64,000 nucleotides of DNA from Vibrio hannami (GCF_029589055.1 NZ_JARQZP010000003.1:372001-436000); one strand, 5' to 3'. Numbered from the stretch's first letter, positions 23,446-32,986 are shown. The notes: generated by a model not told the origin, from the sequence alone. Translations and numbers: made by a program.

Positions 23446-25206
23446 ATGAATAAGAATAAAAACAAAAATTTATCGATATTACTTAACTTAATTACCTTTG
23501 TTCGACCATACAAACTACGAGCCTTTTTTGCTTTGATTGCTCTTATTGCGACGGCAGCGCTCACGCTGTCTATTGGGCAAGGAGTCAGGTTGCTCATTGA
23601 CTCTGGGTTTGCAGAGCGTTCACCTGAACAACTGCGATTAGCGGTGATATTTATACTGGCGGTAACGGTTATGATTGCTGCCGGTACCTATGCCCGGTTT
23701 TATCTGGTTTCCTGGCTGGGTGAGCGAGTCAGTGCTGATATACGGCTTGCCGTTTTCAATCACACTATCACGCTTCCACCTGACTATTTTGAAGCCAAAG
23801 GCAGTGGTGATGTGATGTCTCGCCTGACCACAGATACCACCTTGCTTCAGAGCATTATTGGTTCGTCATTTTCTATGGCGATGCGAAGTGCTCTGATGTT
23901 TGTAGGTGCATTGATAATGCTGTTTGCCACAAATATAAAACTGACATTAATTGTGCTGATTTCAGTACCTTTTATCCTGGTGCCAATATTAGTGTATGGC
24001 CGCAGGGTGAGGGCGTTGTCGCGTCAGAGTCAGGACTCCATGTCAGATGTCGGCAGCTATGCCGGAGAAGCGATTGAGCACATCAAAACTGTTCAGAGTT
24101 ATACCAGAGAAGAACAGGAAAGAGCCGGGTTTTCTGTTGAGGTTGAGAAGGCGTTTCAGGTTGGTCGTAAACGTGTTCAGCAAAGAGCAACCCTTATCGC
24201 TGGTGTTATCATTATCGTATTTGGCGCTATTACAGGCATGCTTTATATCGGTGGTAGTGACGTAATTTCCGGTGTGATGAGTGGGGGAGAGCTAGGGGCT
24301 TTTGTTTTTTACGCCATTCTTGTTGCTTCTTCTCTTGCCACTATTTCTGAAGTGCTAGGAGAACTGCAAAGAGCTGCAGGAGCAATGGAAAGGTTGATCG
24401 AACTTCTTGAAGTAAAAAGTAATATTACTCCACCAAAGTCGGGAGGTTTATCGACAGAAAACTTACCTGCAGAAGTCGAATTTAAGGATGTTACGTTCCA
24501 TTATCCTTCGCGCCCAGATCAAGCTGCAACCGATGGCCTAACATTGAAAGCTGAACAAGGAAAAGTATTAGCACTCGTAGGACCTTCAGGTGCAGGTAAG
24601 TCGACATTGTTTGAGCTTTTACAGCGCTTTTATGATCCACAGTCGGGTAACTTGTTGTTTGGTGGCGTAGACATTAAAGAGTTCAAACCAGAAGCACTAA
24701 GAGGCAAAATGGCTTTAGTACCTCAACAACCAGCTCTGTTTAGTAGCGACGTTTTCCACAATATACGTTATGGCAACCCGACAGCAACTGATGAGGATGT
24801 GATAGAAGCAGCAAAAAAAGCTAACGCGCACGAGTTTATTGTTAATCTGCCTGAGGGGTACAATAGTTTTCTGGGGGATAAAGGTGTTCGTCTGTCTGGT
24901 GGGCAAAAGCAGCGGATAGCGATCGCCAGAGCGATACTAAAAGACCCTGAAGTGCTTCTTCTGGATGAAGCGACCAGCGCGCTTGATAGCGAAAGTGAAC
25001 ACAAGGTACAAAAAGCGTTAGAAGTATTGATGGAGAATCGTACCACTTTGATTATTGCGCATCGTCTTTCTACCATTCAGCATGCGGATAAAATAGCCGT
25101 GCTAGAAAATGGAAGATTGATGGATGTCGGAGACCATAACTCTTTGCTTCAAAGCAGTGAGTTATACAGTCGACTGGTAGAGCTTCAGTTTAAAAACTTA
25201 CAATAA
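23446..25206 (+). CDS. ABC exporter half-transporter (MsbA/BmrA type)
   Basis: A 586-residue fusion of a six-helix membrane domain and an ATPase. The membrane part includes RLAVFNHTITLPPDYFEAKGSGDVMSRLTTD, the typical coupling-helix region of type IV ABC exporters. The nucleotide-binding domain has Walker A GPSGAGKST, a Q-loop (VPQQPALF), signature LSGGQKQR, Walker B LLLDEATSALD and the H-loop IAHRLST. It would act as a homodimer exporting lipids or hydrophobic compounds; the substrate is not evident. It is divergent from the MFS gene with about 145 bp between. Confidence 0.93.
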   Translation: MNKNKNKNLSILLNLITFVRPYKLRAFFALIALIATAALTLSIGQGVRLLIDSGFAERSPEQLRLAVIFILAVTVMIAAGTYARFYLVSWLGERVSADIRLAVFNHTITLPPDYFEAKGSGDVMSRLTTDTTLLQSIIGSSFSMAMRSALMFVGALIMLFATNIKLTLIVLISVPFILVPILVYGRRVRALSRQSQDSMSDVGSYAGEAIEHIKTVQSYTREEQERAGFSVEVEKAFQVGRKRVQQRATLIAGVIIIVFGAITGMLYIGGSDVISGVMSGGELGAFVFYAILVASSLATISEVLGELQRAAGAMERLIELLEVKSNITPPKSGGLSTENLPAEVEFKDVTFHYPSRPDQAATDGLTLKAEQGKVLALVGPSGAGKSTLFELLQRFYDPQSGNLLFGGVDIKEFKPEALRGKMALVPQQPALFSSDVFHNIRYGNPTATDEDVIEAAKKANAHEFIVNLPEGYNSFLGDKGVRLSGGQKQRIAIARAILKDPEVLLLDEATSALDSESEHKVQKALEVLMENRTTLIIAHRLSTIQHADKIAVLENGRLMDVGDHNSLLQSSELYSRLVELQFKNLQ

Positions 25207-25235
25207 CCAGATTACATTAGTGACGTTAGTTGAGT

Positions 25236-25247
25236 ATATGCTATACT
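25236..25247 (+). promoter_or_regulatory. Extended -10 promoter of yibL
   Basis: TATGCTATACT contains TGC followed by TATACT (25242-25247), an extended -10 element about 33 bp upstream of the yibL ATG. The -35 region is poorly matched, as is usual for extended -10 promoters. Confidence 0.5.
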
Positions 25248-25280
25248 CCGCGCCCCTTAACAAACATAGAGTTGATTGCC

Positions 25281-25637
25281 ATGAGTATGAAAACTGATAT
25301 CCAGAAGCAACAAAACCGCCTGGATAACTGTAAGCGTAAGCTTGATGCGGCGAAATCTCGTGGCGATCAGCCAATGATTTCAAAGTTTACTGATGAAATT
25401 GATCAGGTAACTAAAAAGATTAACCAACTGAAGCACAAGCAACAGTATGACCTGAACAAAGAGCGTAAAAGCTTGTTAGATATGCCTTTCTCTCGCGAAA
25501 TCACTAAAGCAGAGCAGGCGGATATGGGTAAATTGAAGCGTTCAGTTAAAGGTCTGGTGGTTGTTCACCCAATGACTAAGCTAGGAAAAGAGCTTCGTCT
25601 GGATGTAATGACAGGTTTTGCTCCTAAGAAGTTTTAA
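25281..25637 (+). CDS. yibL: YibL-family ribosome-associated protein
   Basis: A 118-residue basic protein, close to the 120 residues of E. coli YibL. An N-terminal coiled coil ([19 protein letters not shown]) is followed by the strongly conserved block [38 protein letters not shown], which is diagnostic. YibL co-purifies with ribosomes in E. coli; its mechanism is not known. ATG at 25281 is preferred to the open frame upstream because of the family start and the promoter between. Confidence 0.9.
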   Translation: MSMKTDIQKQQNRLDNCKRKLDAAKSRGDQPMISKFTDEIDQVTKKINQLKHKQQYDLNKERKSLLDMPFSREITKAEQADMGKLKRSVKGLVVVHPMTKLGKELRLDVMTGFAPKKF

Positions 25638-25655
25638 TAGCCTCTGTCCAGAATT

Positions 25656-25695
25656 AAAAAAGCCTCTGTCAGTATTCACTGGCAGAGGCTTTTTT
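25656..25695. terminator. Bidirectional rho-independent terminator
   Basis: AAAAAAGCCTCTG at 25656-25668 pairs with CAGAGGCTTTTTT at 25683-25695. It has A- and T-runs on both sides and sits between the convergent yibL and fadD genes. Confidence 0.9.
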
Positions 25696-25710
25696 GTATC
25701 AATTGCGCGC

Positions 25711-27378
25711 CTAGCTGTCGCGTAACTCTCGTCGAAGAATTTTACCTACGTTCGTTTTAGGCAGCTCATCTCTAAACTCAATGATTTTCGGGATCTTGTA
25801 TCCGGTCAGATGGTTTCTGCAGTGCTTTTTAATATCATCCGGAGTAACAGGACCGCTAGTGACAACCACGAGTTTCACTCGCTCACCTGCAACGTCATCT
25901 GGTACACCAATAGCTGCTGCTTCAACCACTTTAGGGTGAAGTGTTGCTACTTCTTCTATCTCAGTAGGGAATACATTGAAGCCAGACACCAGAATCATGT
26001 CTTTCTTACGGTCTTCGATATAGAAGAAACCCTGCTCGTCCATGCGGCCAATATCGCCAGAGTTAATCCAGCCACCTTCCTGCATGACTTCTTTGGTTTC
26101 TAGTTCTTGCTGCCAGTAGCCTTTCATCACCTGAGGGCCGCGAATCTGGATTTCACCCACTTCGCCGGCGTCCAACTCATTACCTTCCGGATTGACGATC
26201 CTTAGGTCTGTCCCGGGCATTGGTACACCGATTGAAGGTACAAATGACTGTTGAGTATGAACGCCACCTGCAACAACCGGGGAGCATTCTGTTAAACCGT
26301 AACCTTCGACAATCGGCATACCCGTTATCTTCTGCCACTCTTCAGCTACATGCTTTTGGGTAGCCATACCTCCTGCAATGGTGAAGTTAGCGGTACTAAA
26401 ATCCAGAGCACGGAAACCTGAGTGGTTGTTCAGTCCGTTAAACAGGGTATTCAGACCAAAGATCATTGTAAAAGGGTACTTACGCAGATCACTGACGAAT
26501 CCATCTAAGTCACGAGGGTTTGTAATTAATAGGTTCGTGCCTCCAAAGAACATAATCAGCATCATGCTTACTGAGTTAGCGAAGATATGGTACAGCGGAA
26601 GTGGAGTTACCGCGTGTTCGTTCTCTAATGATGTTCTTGGCGCAAAATGGCCGTATACCTGCAGAACGTTAGCAATGATGTTGCGGTGAGTAAGCATTGC
26701 ACCTTTTGCCAAACCGGTAGTGCCACCTGTGTACTGTAGGTATGCGAGATCATCGCTATTTATCACTGGTTCATTAAACGTCAGGTTTTTACCCTGTGTT
26801 AGCGCTCTTCTAAGTGAAATTGCACCAGGCAAATTATATTTTGGCACCATCTTCTTAACGTACTTAACCACAAAGTTTACCAATGTACGTTTGTGCGGGG
26901 CTAGCTCGTCGCCAATGCGAGTGAGAATAACGTGCTTAATGCTGGTCTTCCCGATCACTTGTTGGAGGTTGTTGCCAAAATTAGTCACAGCAACAATCGC
27001 CGTAGCGCCGGAATCTCGAAGCTGATGCTGGAGTTCTCTTGGTGTGTAAAGTGGGTTTACGTTTACAACGACTAAGCCAGCTTTAAGAGCACCAAGGATA
27101 GTAATTGGGTATTGCAGAAGGTTTGGCATCATTAAAGCGATGCGATCACCTTTCTTCATATGAAGCTCTTTTTGCAAATAGGCTGCAAAAGCGGTGCTTT
27201 TTTCTTCGAGCTCACGATAGCTTAACGAGTGCCCCATATTGACGAATGCCGCTTTATTAGCATTTTTTGAGAAAGACTCTCTAAATAGCTCAGATATATT
27301 TTGGTATTGATCGACATCGATAGTTTCAGGCACATCGGAAGGGTAGCTTTTTAGCCAGGGTTTATCAGTAGAGTTCAT
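25711..27378 (-). CDS. fadD: Long-chain fatty acid-CoA ligase FadD
   Basis: A 555-residue acyl-CoA synthetase starting MNSTDKPWLKSYPSDVPETI, like FadD of gamma-proteobacteria. The AMP-binding signature is YTGGTTGLAKGAML; EGYGLTECSP and the linker GWINSGDIGRMDEQGFFYIEDRKKD follow; the C-terminal catalytic lysine region is GKILRRELRDS. It activates imported fatty acids for beta-oxidation. The open frame reaches 27462, but the extension is not conserved-looking. No FadR site was recognised; a 26-bp palindrome lies about 80 bp upstream. Confidence 0.92.
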   Translation of the reverse strand: MNSTDKPWLKSYPSDVPETIDVDQYQNISELFRESFSKNANKAAFVNMGHSLSYRELEEKSTAFAAYLQKELHMKKGDRIALMMPNLLQYPITILGALKAGLVVVNVNPLYTPRELQHQLRDSGATAIVAVTNFGNNLQQVIGKTSIKHVILTRIGDELAPHKRTLVNFVVKYVKKMVPKYNLPGAISLRRALTQGKNLTFNEPVINSDDLAYLQYTGGTTGLAKGAMLTHRNIIANVLQVYGHFAPRTSLENEHAVTPLPLYHIFANSVSMMLIMFFGGTNLLITNPRDLDGFVSDLRKYPFTMIFGLNTLFNGLNNHSGFRALDFSTANFTIAGGMATQKHVAEEWQKITGMPIVEGYGLTECSPVVAGGVHTQQSFVPSIGVPMPGTDLRIVNPEGNELDAGEVGEIQIRGPQVMKGYWQQELETKEVMQEGGWINSGDIGRMDEQGFFYIEDRKKDMILVSGFNVFPTEIEEVATLHPKVVEAAAIGVPDDVAGERVKLVVVTSGPVTPDDIKKHCRNHLTGYKIPKIIEFRDELPKTNVGKILRRELRDS

Positions 27379-27455
27379 AGATTGGATTAATTGATTAAAA
27401 CACCGCATTAAGATAACGGATTGACAATAAAAACAATAGTTAATTTGCTCTAATT

Positions 27456-27481
27456 GCCACAAGCAAACGTTTGCTTGTGGC
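27456..27481. repeat. Perfect 26-bp palindrome between two genes
   Basis: GCCACAAGCAAACGTTTGCTTGTGGC, perfect over 13+13 bp with no loop. It lies 20 bp downstream of the flavin-binding protein gene (end at 27501 on the minus strand) and about 80 bp upstream of fadD. It could be a terminator hairpin for the first gene or an operator for fadD. There is no T-run, and the AAACGTTT centre recalls LacI-type operators. Confidence 0.6.
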
Positions 27482-27500
27482 GGCTGTTAACAATTTGGCA

Positions 27501-28157
27501 CTATTTGAACCACCTGCCGGAGTATGCAGAGCTATAGTCGGGTGTGTTGATACCTTCGGTTAAATCTGAAACAGGTTCAAGAGGTCCAACTTGAGTTCGG
27601 TAAGGTAAAATCCCAACCCAGACATCCAGCTCAAGATCATCCTTATCATCATTGACACCGTGCTTACCTATTTTCACAGACGCTTCCGTAAGCGGCATGC
27701 CAAGTAGGACGGTAGCGGATAACTCCTTTTCATTACTCAGCCTGATATCTTCGGTACGTCCTGGTGCTATTTGTTCAATAAAGTGGTTTAACAATCGATC
27801 TTTTTTAACATTGTCGTTGATGTCTTCAAAGCTACCGAACACCACGGCAGAGCGGTAATGCGCGCTATGATGGAAGGCAGAGCGAGCCAATACCCAACCA
27901 TCAAATAGCGTAAATGTTAAGCAAGTCTGGACTCCGTTTTTCAGGCTTTTCATCAGACGGCTATTCTTAGCTCCGTGTATATACACATAGTCGTCTACAC
28001 GCCAGGCTAGCATCGGGATAACTACCGGTCCTGATTCTTCCATGATAGCGATATGTGCGATTAAACTTTCATCAATTATTTGATGCAGTTTCTCTGTATC
28101 GAATACGGCTTTGTGGCTACTTTTATTAATTTCTGTTCTTTTTGTTTGCGAAAGCAT
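27501..28157 (-). CDS. Pyridoxamine 5'-phosphate oxidase-family (flavin-nucleotide-binding) protein
   Basis: A 218-residue split-barrel flavoprotein. VIPMLAWRVDDYVYIHGAKNSRLMKSL and VLARSAFHHSAHYRSAVVFGSF are typical of the PNPOx-like FMN-binding family whose members often pair with MocR regulators. DVWVGILPYRTQVGPLEPV is near the C-terminus. The enzymatic role is not known; it may act on a B6 vitamer or another small molecule. It is divergent from a MocR-type regulator 95 bp away, the standard arrangement for a regulator and its target. Confidence 0.85.
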   Translation of the reverse strand: MLSQTKRTEINKSSHKAVFDTEKLHQIIDESLIAHIAIMEESGPVVIPMLAWRVDDYVYIHGAKNSRLMKSLKNGVQTCLTFTLFDGWVLARSAFHHSAHYRSAVVFGSFEDINDNVKKDRLLNHFIEQIAPGRTEDIRLSNEKELSATVLLGMPLTEASVKIGKHGVNDDKDDLELDVWVGILPYRTQVGPLEPVSDLTEGINTPDYSSAYSGRWFK

Positions 28158-28252
28158 TGTCTCTTTTCCCTGATATCCATTTATGTGCTTTCAATATAAT
28201 GAGCAACTGGTATGGTGATTAGGTCCAAAATTAATATTTACATGGTGCCAGT

Positions 28253-29674
28253 ATGCAGCCGTTAGACAGTGGCGATTTATCCTTAGCTTATACTGTTGGG
28301 TCGAAACAGGAAGCACTGTTTCAGGCAATAAGAGATAAAATAGTTAGCGGGCTGTGGCACAAAGGAGGAAAGCTTCCTTCTTCTAGGCAGTTGGCGGAAG
28401 AACTCTCTGTGAGCCGAAATACGGTGACTCTGGTCTATGAACAGCTTGTAGCAGAAGGCTATATAGAAAGCAAAAGAGGATCTGGTTTTTATATTACTCT
28501 TGAGCTTCCAGAACATTTTATCGGTTCTGAGTCTAAGAAAGCGCATAGCAGAGGTCAGTTGAATGTAACCAGAATTAACGCGCCGTTTGCTCCCGGAGTC
28601 CCGGATTTAGAGCAGTTTCCATATGCTATCTGGCAGCGATTACTACAACGACACCTTTCTCGTACGTCTTTGTTAGGTAATCAGGATCTTCAAGGTGACC
28701 ATAACCTTCGAGTTGCTTTGTCTAATTATCTGGCTGGTAGTCGGTCAGTAAAATGCTCCCCCGAACGAATTATCATTACTGCTGGTGCTCAACAGGCTCT
28801 ATCAATCGCCTTAATGGTGACCACTCATGAATCGGGCTCTGTTTTAATGGAGCAACCAGGGTATGCTCAGATGACTAAAGTGATGAAATTACTGGGGTTA
28901 AATTACGTTCCTGTCAAAGTAGAAGAGCGGATAGGGTTGAATGTAGAACAAGCTATTCGAAGCGCAGCCAAAGCGTTATATATAACACCTAGTAATCAGT
29001 ACCCTATGGGGACAACGCTAGATACTGAACAAAGGCTAAAGCTTATTGATTGGGCAACCAGAACACGAAGCTGGATCATCGAAGATGACTACGACAGTGA
29101 ATTTCAGTTTGCTCATAGGCCTTACACCAGCTTGCAAGGGCTAGCAGGTCAAATTAGTCAGGATGACCGTGTTATCTATATCGGTTCCTTTAGTAAAGTG
29201 ATGTTTAACGGATTAAGATTGGGTTATATGGTTGTGCCAGAGCCGCTGCTTCCGAAGTGCCTGGAAATAAAAGATGCGCTTTCTGGTGATTCACCAACTC
29301 ATACTCAAGCAGCATTGGCGGATTTTATTAGTGAGGGATATTTGCTAAGGCATATCAGGAAGATGAGACGCCTATATAAGAGCAAGTATGAGCATATGGT
29401 GGAGTCGGTGGCGACTCATTTTGGTGATGCGGTTGAGGTGGTTAGTCAGCCAGCCGGGATGCACTTAACGCTTAAATGGGTTCAGGGCATTAATGAAGAC
29501 GAGTTTGTTGAATTGGCTGAGAAAGAGGAGCTCATTGTAAGAGCTTTGGGATATTACGAATTTGGCAGTAACACAGACAGAAAATGGAATGGGGCGGTTC
29601 TTGGTTTTGGCAATATAGCGTTAGATCAAATTGATAGTAAAGTATCACAGTTGGCTAAACTGTTTTATCGGTAA
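28253..29674 (+). CDS. MocR/PdxR-type GntR regulator with aminotransferase domain
   Basis: A 473-residue regulator. The N-terminal winged helix-turn-helix of GntR type is seen in LFQAIRDKIVSGLWHKGGKLPSSRQLAEELSVSRNTVTLVYEQLVAEGYIESKRGSG. It is fused to a type-I aminotransferase fold with YITPSNQYPMG, IIEDDYDSEFQF and the PLP-lysine region GSFSKVMFNGLRLGY. MocR proteins sense PLP or amino compounds and control neighbouring genes. The divergent PNPOx-like gene is its obvious target. Confidence 0.93.
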   Translation: MQPLDSGDLSLAYTVGSKQEALFQAIRDKIVSGLWHKGGKLPSSRQLAEELSVSRNTVTLVYEQLVAEGYIESKRGSGFYITLELPEHFIGSESKKAHSRGQLNVTRINAPFAPGVPDLEQFPYAIWQRLLQRHLSRTSLLGNQDLQGDHNLRVALSNYLAGSRSVKCSPERIIITAGAQQALSIALMVTTHESGSVLMEQPGYAQMTKVMKLLGLNYVPVKVEERIGLNVEQAIRSAAKALYITPSNQYPMGTTLDTEQRLKLIDWATRTRSWIIEDDYDSEFQFAHRPYTSLQGLAGQISQDDRVIYIGSFSKVMFNGLRLGYMVVPEPLLPKCLEIKDALSGDSPTHTQAALADFISEGYLLRHIRKMRRLYKSKYEHMVESVATHFGDAVEVVSQPAGMHLTLKWVQGINEDEFVELAEKEELIVRALGYYEFGSNTDRKWNGAVLGFGNIALDQIDSKVSQLAKLFYR

Positions 29675-29744
29675 ACGTTTTTAATGGCTGCCAATGCTAA
29701 TCGTTGAACTGGATAGGCATCAGCAGCAATAAAATAACTCTGTG

Positions 29745-30665
29745 TTAAGCAATATAATCCAATAAATCAGCTTGTGTTGGCAGAGCTGTCATCGCGCCTT
29801 TTTGGGTGGTTGCTAGTGCACCGCAGCCATTTGCCCATTGAACCGCAGACTTAATGTATTTTTCTGTATTCCAGTCGTTACTTTGTGCAAGCTTTGCCAG
29901 CATACCACCAACAAAAGCATCACCGGCACCTGTAGTATCAACAGGCTTAACCGCTTTACCGGCGATAAGCTCTTGTGAGTCTTCACGAACAACCAGAGCA
30001 CCTTTCGCTCCTTGAGTGATCAGAACCAATGGGTTGTTGTATTTTTTGACTGCATCCAGACCTGATTCCAGTGAATCTGTTTCTGTAAGGAATAACAGCT
30101 CGTCGTCAGAGAATTTCACAACATCTGCCAGTGATACAGCTTTTAGTACAACATCTTTAATTTCAGTGTGATCGGCCCATACTTCATCACGAAGGTTTGG
30201 GTCAAAGCTAACAAATCCGCCAGCTGCTTTAATCTGCTCCATAGCAGCGAACGTGCTACTGCGGCTAGGTTCGTTTGCCAGTGCAATTGAGCAAACATGC
30301 AGCCACTCGTTGGCTTTGAACTCAGGGATATCAGATGTTTGCATAAACTGATCAGCACTTGGCTTAACCATAAAGGTAAAGCTACGTTCACCAGAGTCAT
30401 CAAGATCGACAATCACAGTTGAAGTACGTTGAGCTTCGTCAAGTAACATGAATTCAGTATTCACACCTTCGCCTGATAGGGTTGATTCCATAAAACGGCC
30501 CAGAGGATCCTGACCAACGCGACCAAAGAAACCTGTATTTCCGCCAAGTCTTGATACCGCTACAGCAACATTTGCCGGAGCACCACCCGGACATTTCAGA
30601 TACGTATCTGTACCTTCTGGAATCAAATCTACAACGGCATCACCGGTAACCCATACTCTGTTCAT
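29745..30665 (-). CDS. PfkB-family carbohydrate kinase, probably fructokinase
   Basis: A 306-residue ribokinase-like enzyme. The N-terminal motif GGAPANVAVAVSRLGG and the ATP-site signature DTTGAGDAFVGGML (with catalytic Asp) are both intact. WVTGDAVVDLIPEG at the start is typical of fructokinases and aminoimidazole riboside kinases of gamma-proteobacteria. With the LacI-type regulator facing it across an operator-like site, fructose phosphorylation in a sucrose/fructose pathway is the best guess. No transporter or hydrolase gene lies beside it. Confidence 0.85.
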   Translation of the reverse strand: MNRVWVTGDAVVDLIPEGTDTYLKCPGGAPANVAVAVSRLGGNTGFFGRVGQDPLGRFMESTLSGEGVNTEFMLLDEAQRTSTVIVDLDDSGERSFTFMVKPSADQFMQTSDIPEFKANEWLHVCSIALANEPSRSSTFAAMEQIKAAGGFVSFDPNLRDEVWADHTEIKDVVLKAVSLADVVKFSDDELLFLTETDSLESGLDAVKKYNNPLVLITQGAKGALVVREDSQELIAGKAVKPVDTTGAGDAFVGGMLAKLAQSNDWNTEKYIKSAVQWANGCGALATTQKGAMTALPTQADLLDYIA

Positions 30666-30702
30666 TCTGTAATTCCTGATTAGTTACGATAGTTGAAGTT
30701 TA

Positions 30703-30716
30703 CTAAATCGGTTTAG
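30703..30716. promoter_or_regulatory. LacI-type operator between kinase and regulator genes
   Basis: CTAAATCGGTTTAG, a nearly perfect palindrome with the central CG typical of LacI-family operators (half-sites CTAAATC/GGTTTAG). It lies 38 bp upstream of the fructokinase ATG and about 115 bp from the regulator gene. Confidence 0.65.
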
Positions 30717-30829
30717 CAATGCAATATGAAGGTAGGATATTTTATTTGGAAGGTGAAAATTTGTGATCCGCACACGCTCGTTAATTCGACAGAAATTAGA
30801 TACACTCAGGCGGTAACCAGAGGTTTTTA

Positions 30830-31837
30830 ATGAATAAAAAGAAGGTGACACTTGCTGATATTGCTCGCTACGCAGGTGTATCAAAATCTACAGTCAGTTT
30901 TGTACTGAATGGGCATGCTAAGAAACACAGAATCACTGAGGAGACAGTACAGAAAGTCAGAGATGTGGTTGAACAGCATCAATATGCGCCAAGTGTGTAC
31001 GCCCGGGCTCTTAAATCGAAAAAGACTTATACGGTAGGGTTAGTCATTCCCGATCTGCTTAATATGGGATTTGCCACCATAGCTAAAGAGTTGGAAGGTC
31101 TATGCTTAGGGGCAGGCTATCAACTGTTAATCGCTTCGTCAGACGATAATGTAGAGAAAGAAAAGCGAGCGGTGCACAACCTGATCGAGCGTCAGGTTGA
31201 TCTTATTATGGTTGCTTCGGCTATCACCGAAAAAGAGTTTTATTGTGAATTAAACAGTAAGTTGCCTGTCATTCTATTTGACCGAAGAATCGAAGGTTCG
31301 GAACTACCAACTGTTGTTACTGACGCGAGAAGTGCGACGCGCAAACTGGTTGGTTCGATGATTGAAGAATCTACAAGAGAATGCTTATTCTTCGGTGGCT
31401 TAATGCAGTTATCCCCGAGTATTGATCGTATATCGGGTTATAGAGATGCGTTGGAAAATTCCGTGATAGGTATTAACTCTGAGTGGGAATACCAGGAGGA
31501 TTACCAGCCAGAGTCGGGATTTTGCATGATGCAGGAAAGTGTCGAGAACCTTGGGCGAATGCCCGATGCGGTATTCACCGCCTCTTACTCGATACTTGAA
31601 GGCGTGCTTCGTTATCTGTCGCAAAATGATCTTATGGATAGCGGTTTAATGTTAGGCACATTCGATAACTACTCCATTCTCGATTGCTTACCTATAGGAA
31701 TAAGTTCAATAGAGCAAGATTGTGCAAGTATCTCCCAAACTCTGTTTGAGATGATGAGTGCAAAATTGAACAATCAGGTTGTTGATAGTCAGGTTACCGT
31801 TTTGCCTGCCTTGCATCATATAAGGATTAAGAAATGA
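30830..31837 (+). CDS. LacI-family transcriptional regulator (ScrR/CscR-like)
   Basis: A 335-residue regulator. The N-terminal helix-turn-helix VTLADIARYAGVSKSTVSFVLNG and hinge QYAPSVYARALKSKKTYTVGLVIPDL are standard. The effector domain shows LIERQVDLIMVAS, PVILFDRRIEG and LGTFDNYSILDCLP near the C-terminus. The YAPSVYARALKS hinge and the adjacent fructokinase suggest a sucrose/fructose regulator. It should bind the operator at 30703-30716. It overlaps the next gene by ATGA, so the racemase is in the same transcript. Confidence 0.88.
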   Translation: MNKKKVTLADIARYAGVSKSTVSFVLNGHAKKHRITEETVQKVRDVVEQHQYAPSVYARALKSKKTYTVGLVIPDLLNMGFATIAKELEGLCLGAGYQLLIASSDDNVEKEKRAVHNLIERQVDLIMVASAITEKEFYCELNSKLPVILFDRRIEGSELPTVVTDARSATRKLVGSMIEESTRECLFFGGLMQLSPSIDRISGYRDALENSVIGINSEWEYQEDYQPESGFCMMQESVENLGRMPDAVFTASYSILEGVLRYLSQNDLMDSGLMLGTFDNYSILDCLPIGISSIEQDCASISQTLFEMMSAKLNNQVVDSQVTVLPALHHIRIKK

Positions 31838-32526
31838 AAACGATTGGACTGATTGGTGGAATGAGTTGGGAGTCTACAGCGAGCTACTATTCCGTATTAA
31901 ACGAAGGCATTAAACACGAACTTGGTGGTCTGCATTCTGCAAAGATTGCACTCTATAGTGTCGACTTTGCTGAGATCGAAGAGATGCAGCACAAGGGGGA
32001 GTGGGACAAAACAGCCGCCGTATTGTCAGATGCAGCCAAAGCCGTCGAAGCTGGCGGAGCTGATTTCTTTTTAATCTGTACCAACACCATGCATAAAGTT
32101 GCGACTGAGGTTCAGTCTGCAGTAAATATTCCTCTACTGCATATTGCTGATGCGACCGCGAACAAGCTTAAGGCCGATGGAATTACAAAGGTTGGTTTGC
32201 TTGGTACTAGGTTCACCATGGAGCAGGAGTTCTATAAGTCCCGATTAGTAGAAAACTTCGGTATTGATGTGGTTATCCCGAATCAGCAGCAAAGAGATAT
32301 CGTTCATGATGTTATTTACAACGAACTGTGTCTTGGCGAAATAAAAGAAAACTCTCGAAATGAGTATCTAAAAATTATTCAGGAACTACACTCACAAGGC
32401 GCGCAAGCAGTGATTCTTGGGTGTACAGAAATTGCTCTGCTTGTTCAACCAGAACATACCGATGTCGCGTTGTACGACACCACAGCAATTCATGCTCAAG
32501 CGGCTGTAAAATATGCCATTAGCTAA
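31834..32526 (+). CDS. Aspartate/glutamate racemase family protein
   Basis: A 230-residue enzyme. MKTIGLIGGMSWESTASYY is the family start; the two catalytic cysteines lie in ICTNTMHK (about residue 87) and LGCTEIALL (about 198). Enzymes of this family interconvert D- and L-amino acids, with YgeA-type broad specificity. It starts inside the stop of the regulator gene and overlaps the GNAT gene downstream by 14 bases. Its link to sugar metabolism is unclear; the pairing may be only operonic. Confidence 0.9.
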   Translation: MKTIGLIGGMSWESTASYYSVLNEGIKHELGGLHSAKIALYSVDFAEIEEMQHKGEWDKTAAVLSDAAKAVEAGGADFFLICTNTMHKVATEVQSAVNIPLLHIADATANKLKADGITKVGLLGTRFTMEQEFYKSRLVENFGIDVVIPNQQQRDIVHDVIYNELCLGEIKENSRNEYLKIIQELHSQGAQAVILGCTEIALLVQPEHTDVALYDTTAIHAQAAVKYAIS

Positions 32527-32986
32527 CATTCTAATTAGAGAAGCGCGACCAGAGGATGCCGAAGCCATGGTTGCTCTTCTTCAGCCAATTATCGATGCAG
32601 GTCTTACTGCTATTGAGAGTACCTCTGTCGAAGAACAACTCGCATTTATCCAATTGTTCCCTGAGAACGGCATAATTTTAGTAGCAGTTGACGCTGAAAC
32701 AGGCCGGTTGCTTGGTATGCAGGATGTTATGTTTACTGAAGATCCAGATGTTGGCGAGATTGGTACTTTTGTCGATCTTGATTTTCGCGGAAAGGGAGTA
32801 GGAAACAAGCTATTTTTTAAGATGGTAAACTATCTAAAAGGCACTGAAATTAAGTTGATTAAAGCTGTTATCCAACCTACCAACATTGGGGCACAGTCGT
32901 TCTACAGTAAGTTAGGGTTTAGCAGTTTCACTATTTTTGATCAGAAAGCAGTTTATCGATTTTATCTACCCAGCAAGTATTTATAG
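32513..32986 (+). CDS. GNAT-family N-acetyltransferase
   Basis: A 157-residue acetyltransferase. ILIREARPEDAEAMVALL is the typical N-terminus; motif A is EIGTFVDLDFRGKGVGNKLFFKM with the R-G-K-G-V-G acetyl-CoA loop; AVIQPTNIGAQSFYSKLGF is motif B. The substrate is unknown. The start overlaps the racemase gene, so the two are likely translated together. Confidence 0.85.
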   Translation: MPLANILIREARPEDAEAMVALLQPIIDAGLTAIESTSVEEQLAFIQLFPENGIILVAVDAETGRLLGMQDVMFTEDPDVGEIGTFVDLDFRGKGVGNKLFFKMVNYLKGTEIKLIKAVIQPTNIGAQSFYSKLGFSSFTIFDQKAVYRFYLPSKYL

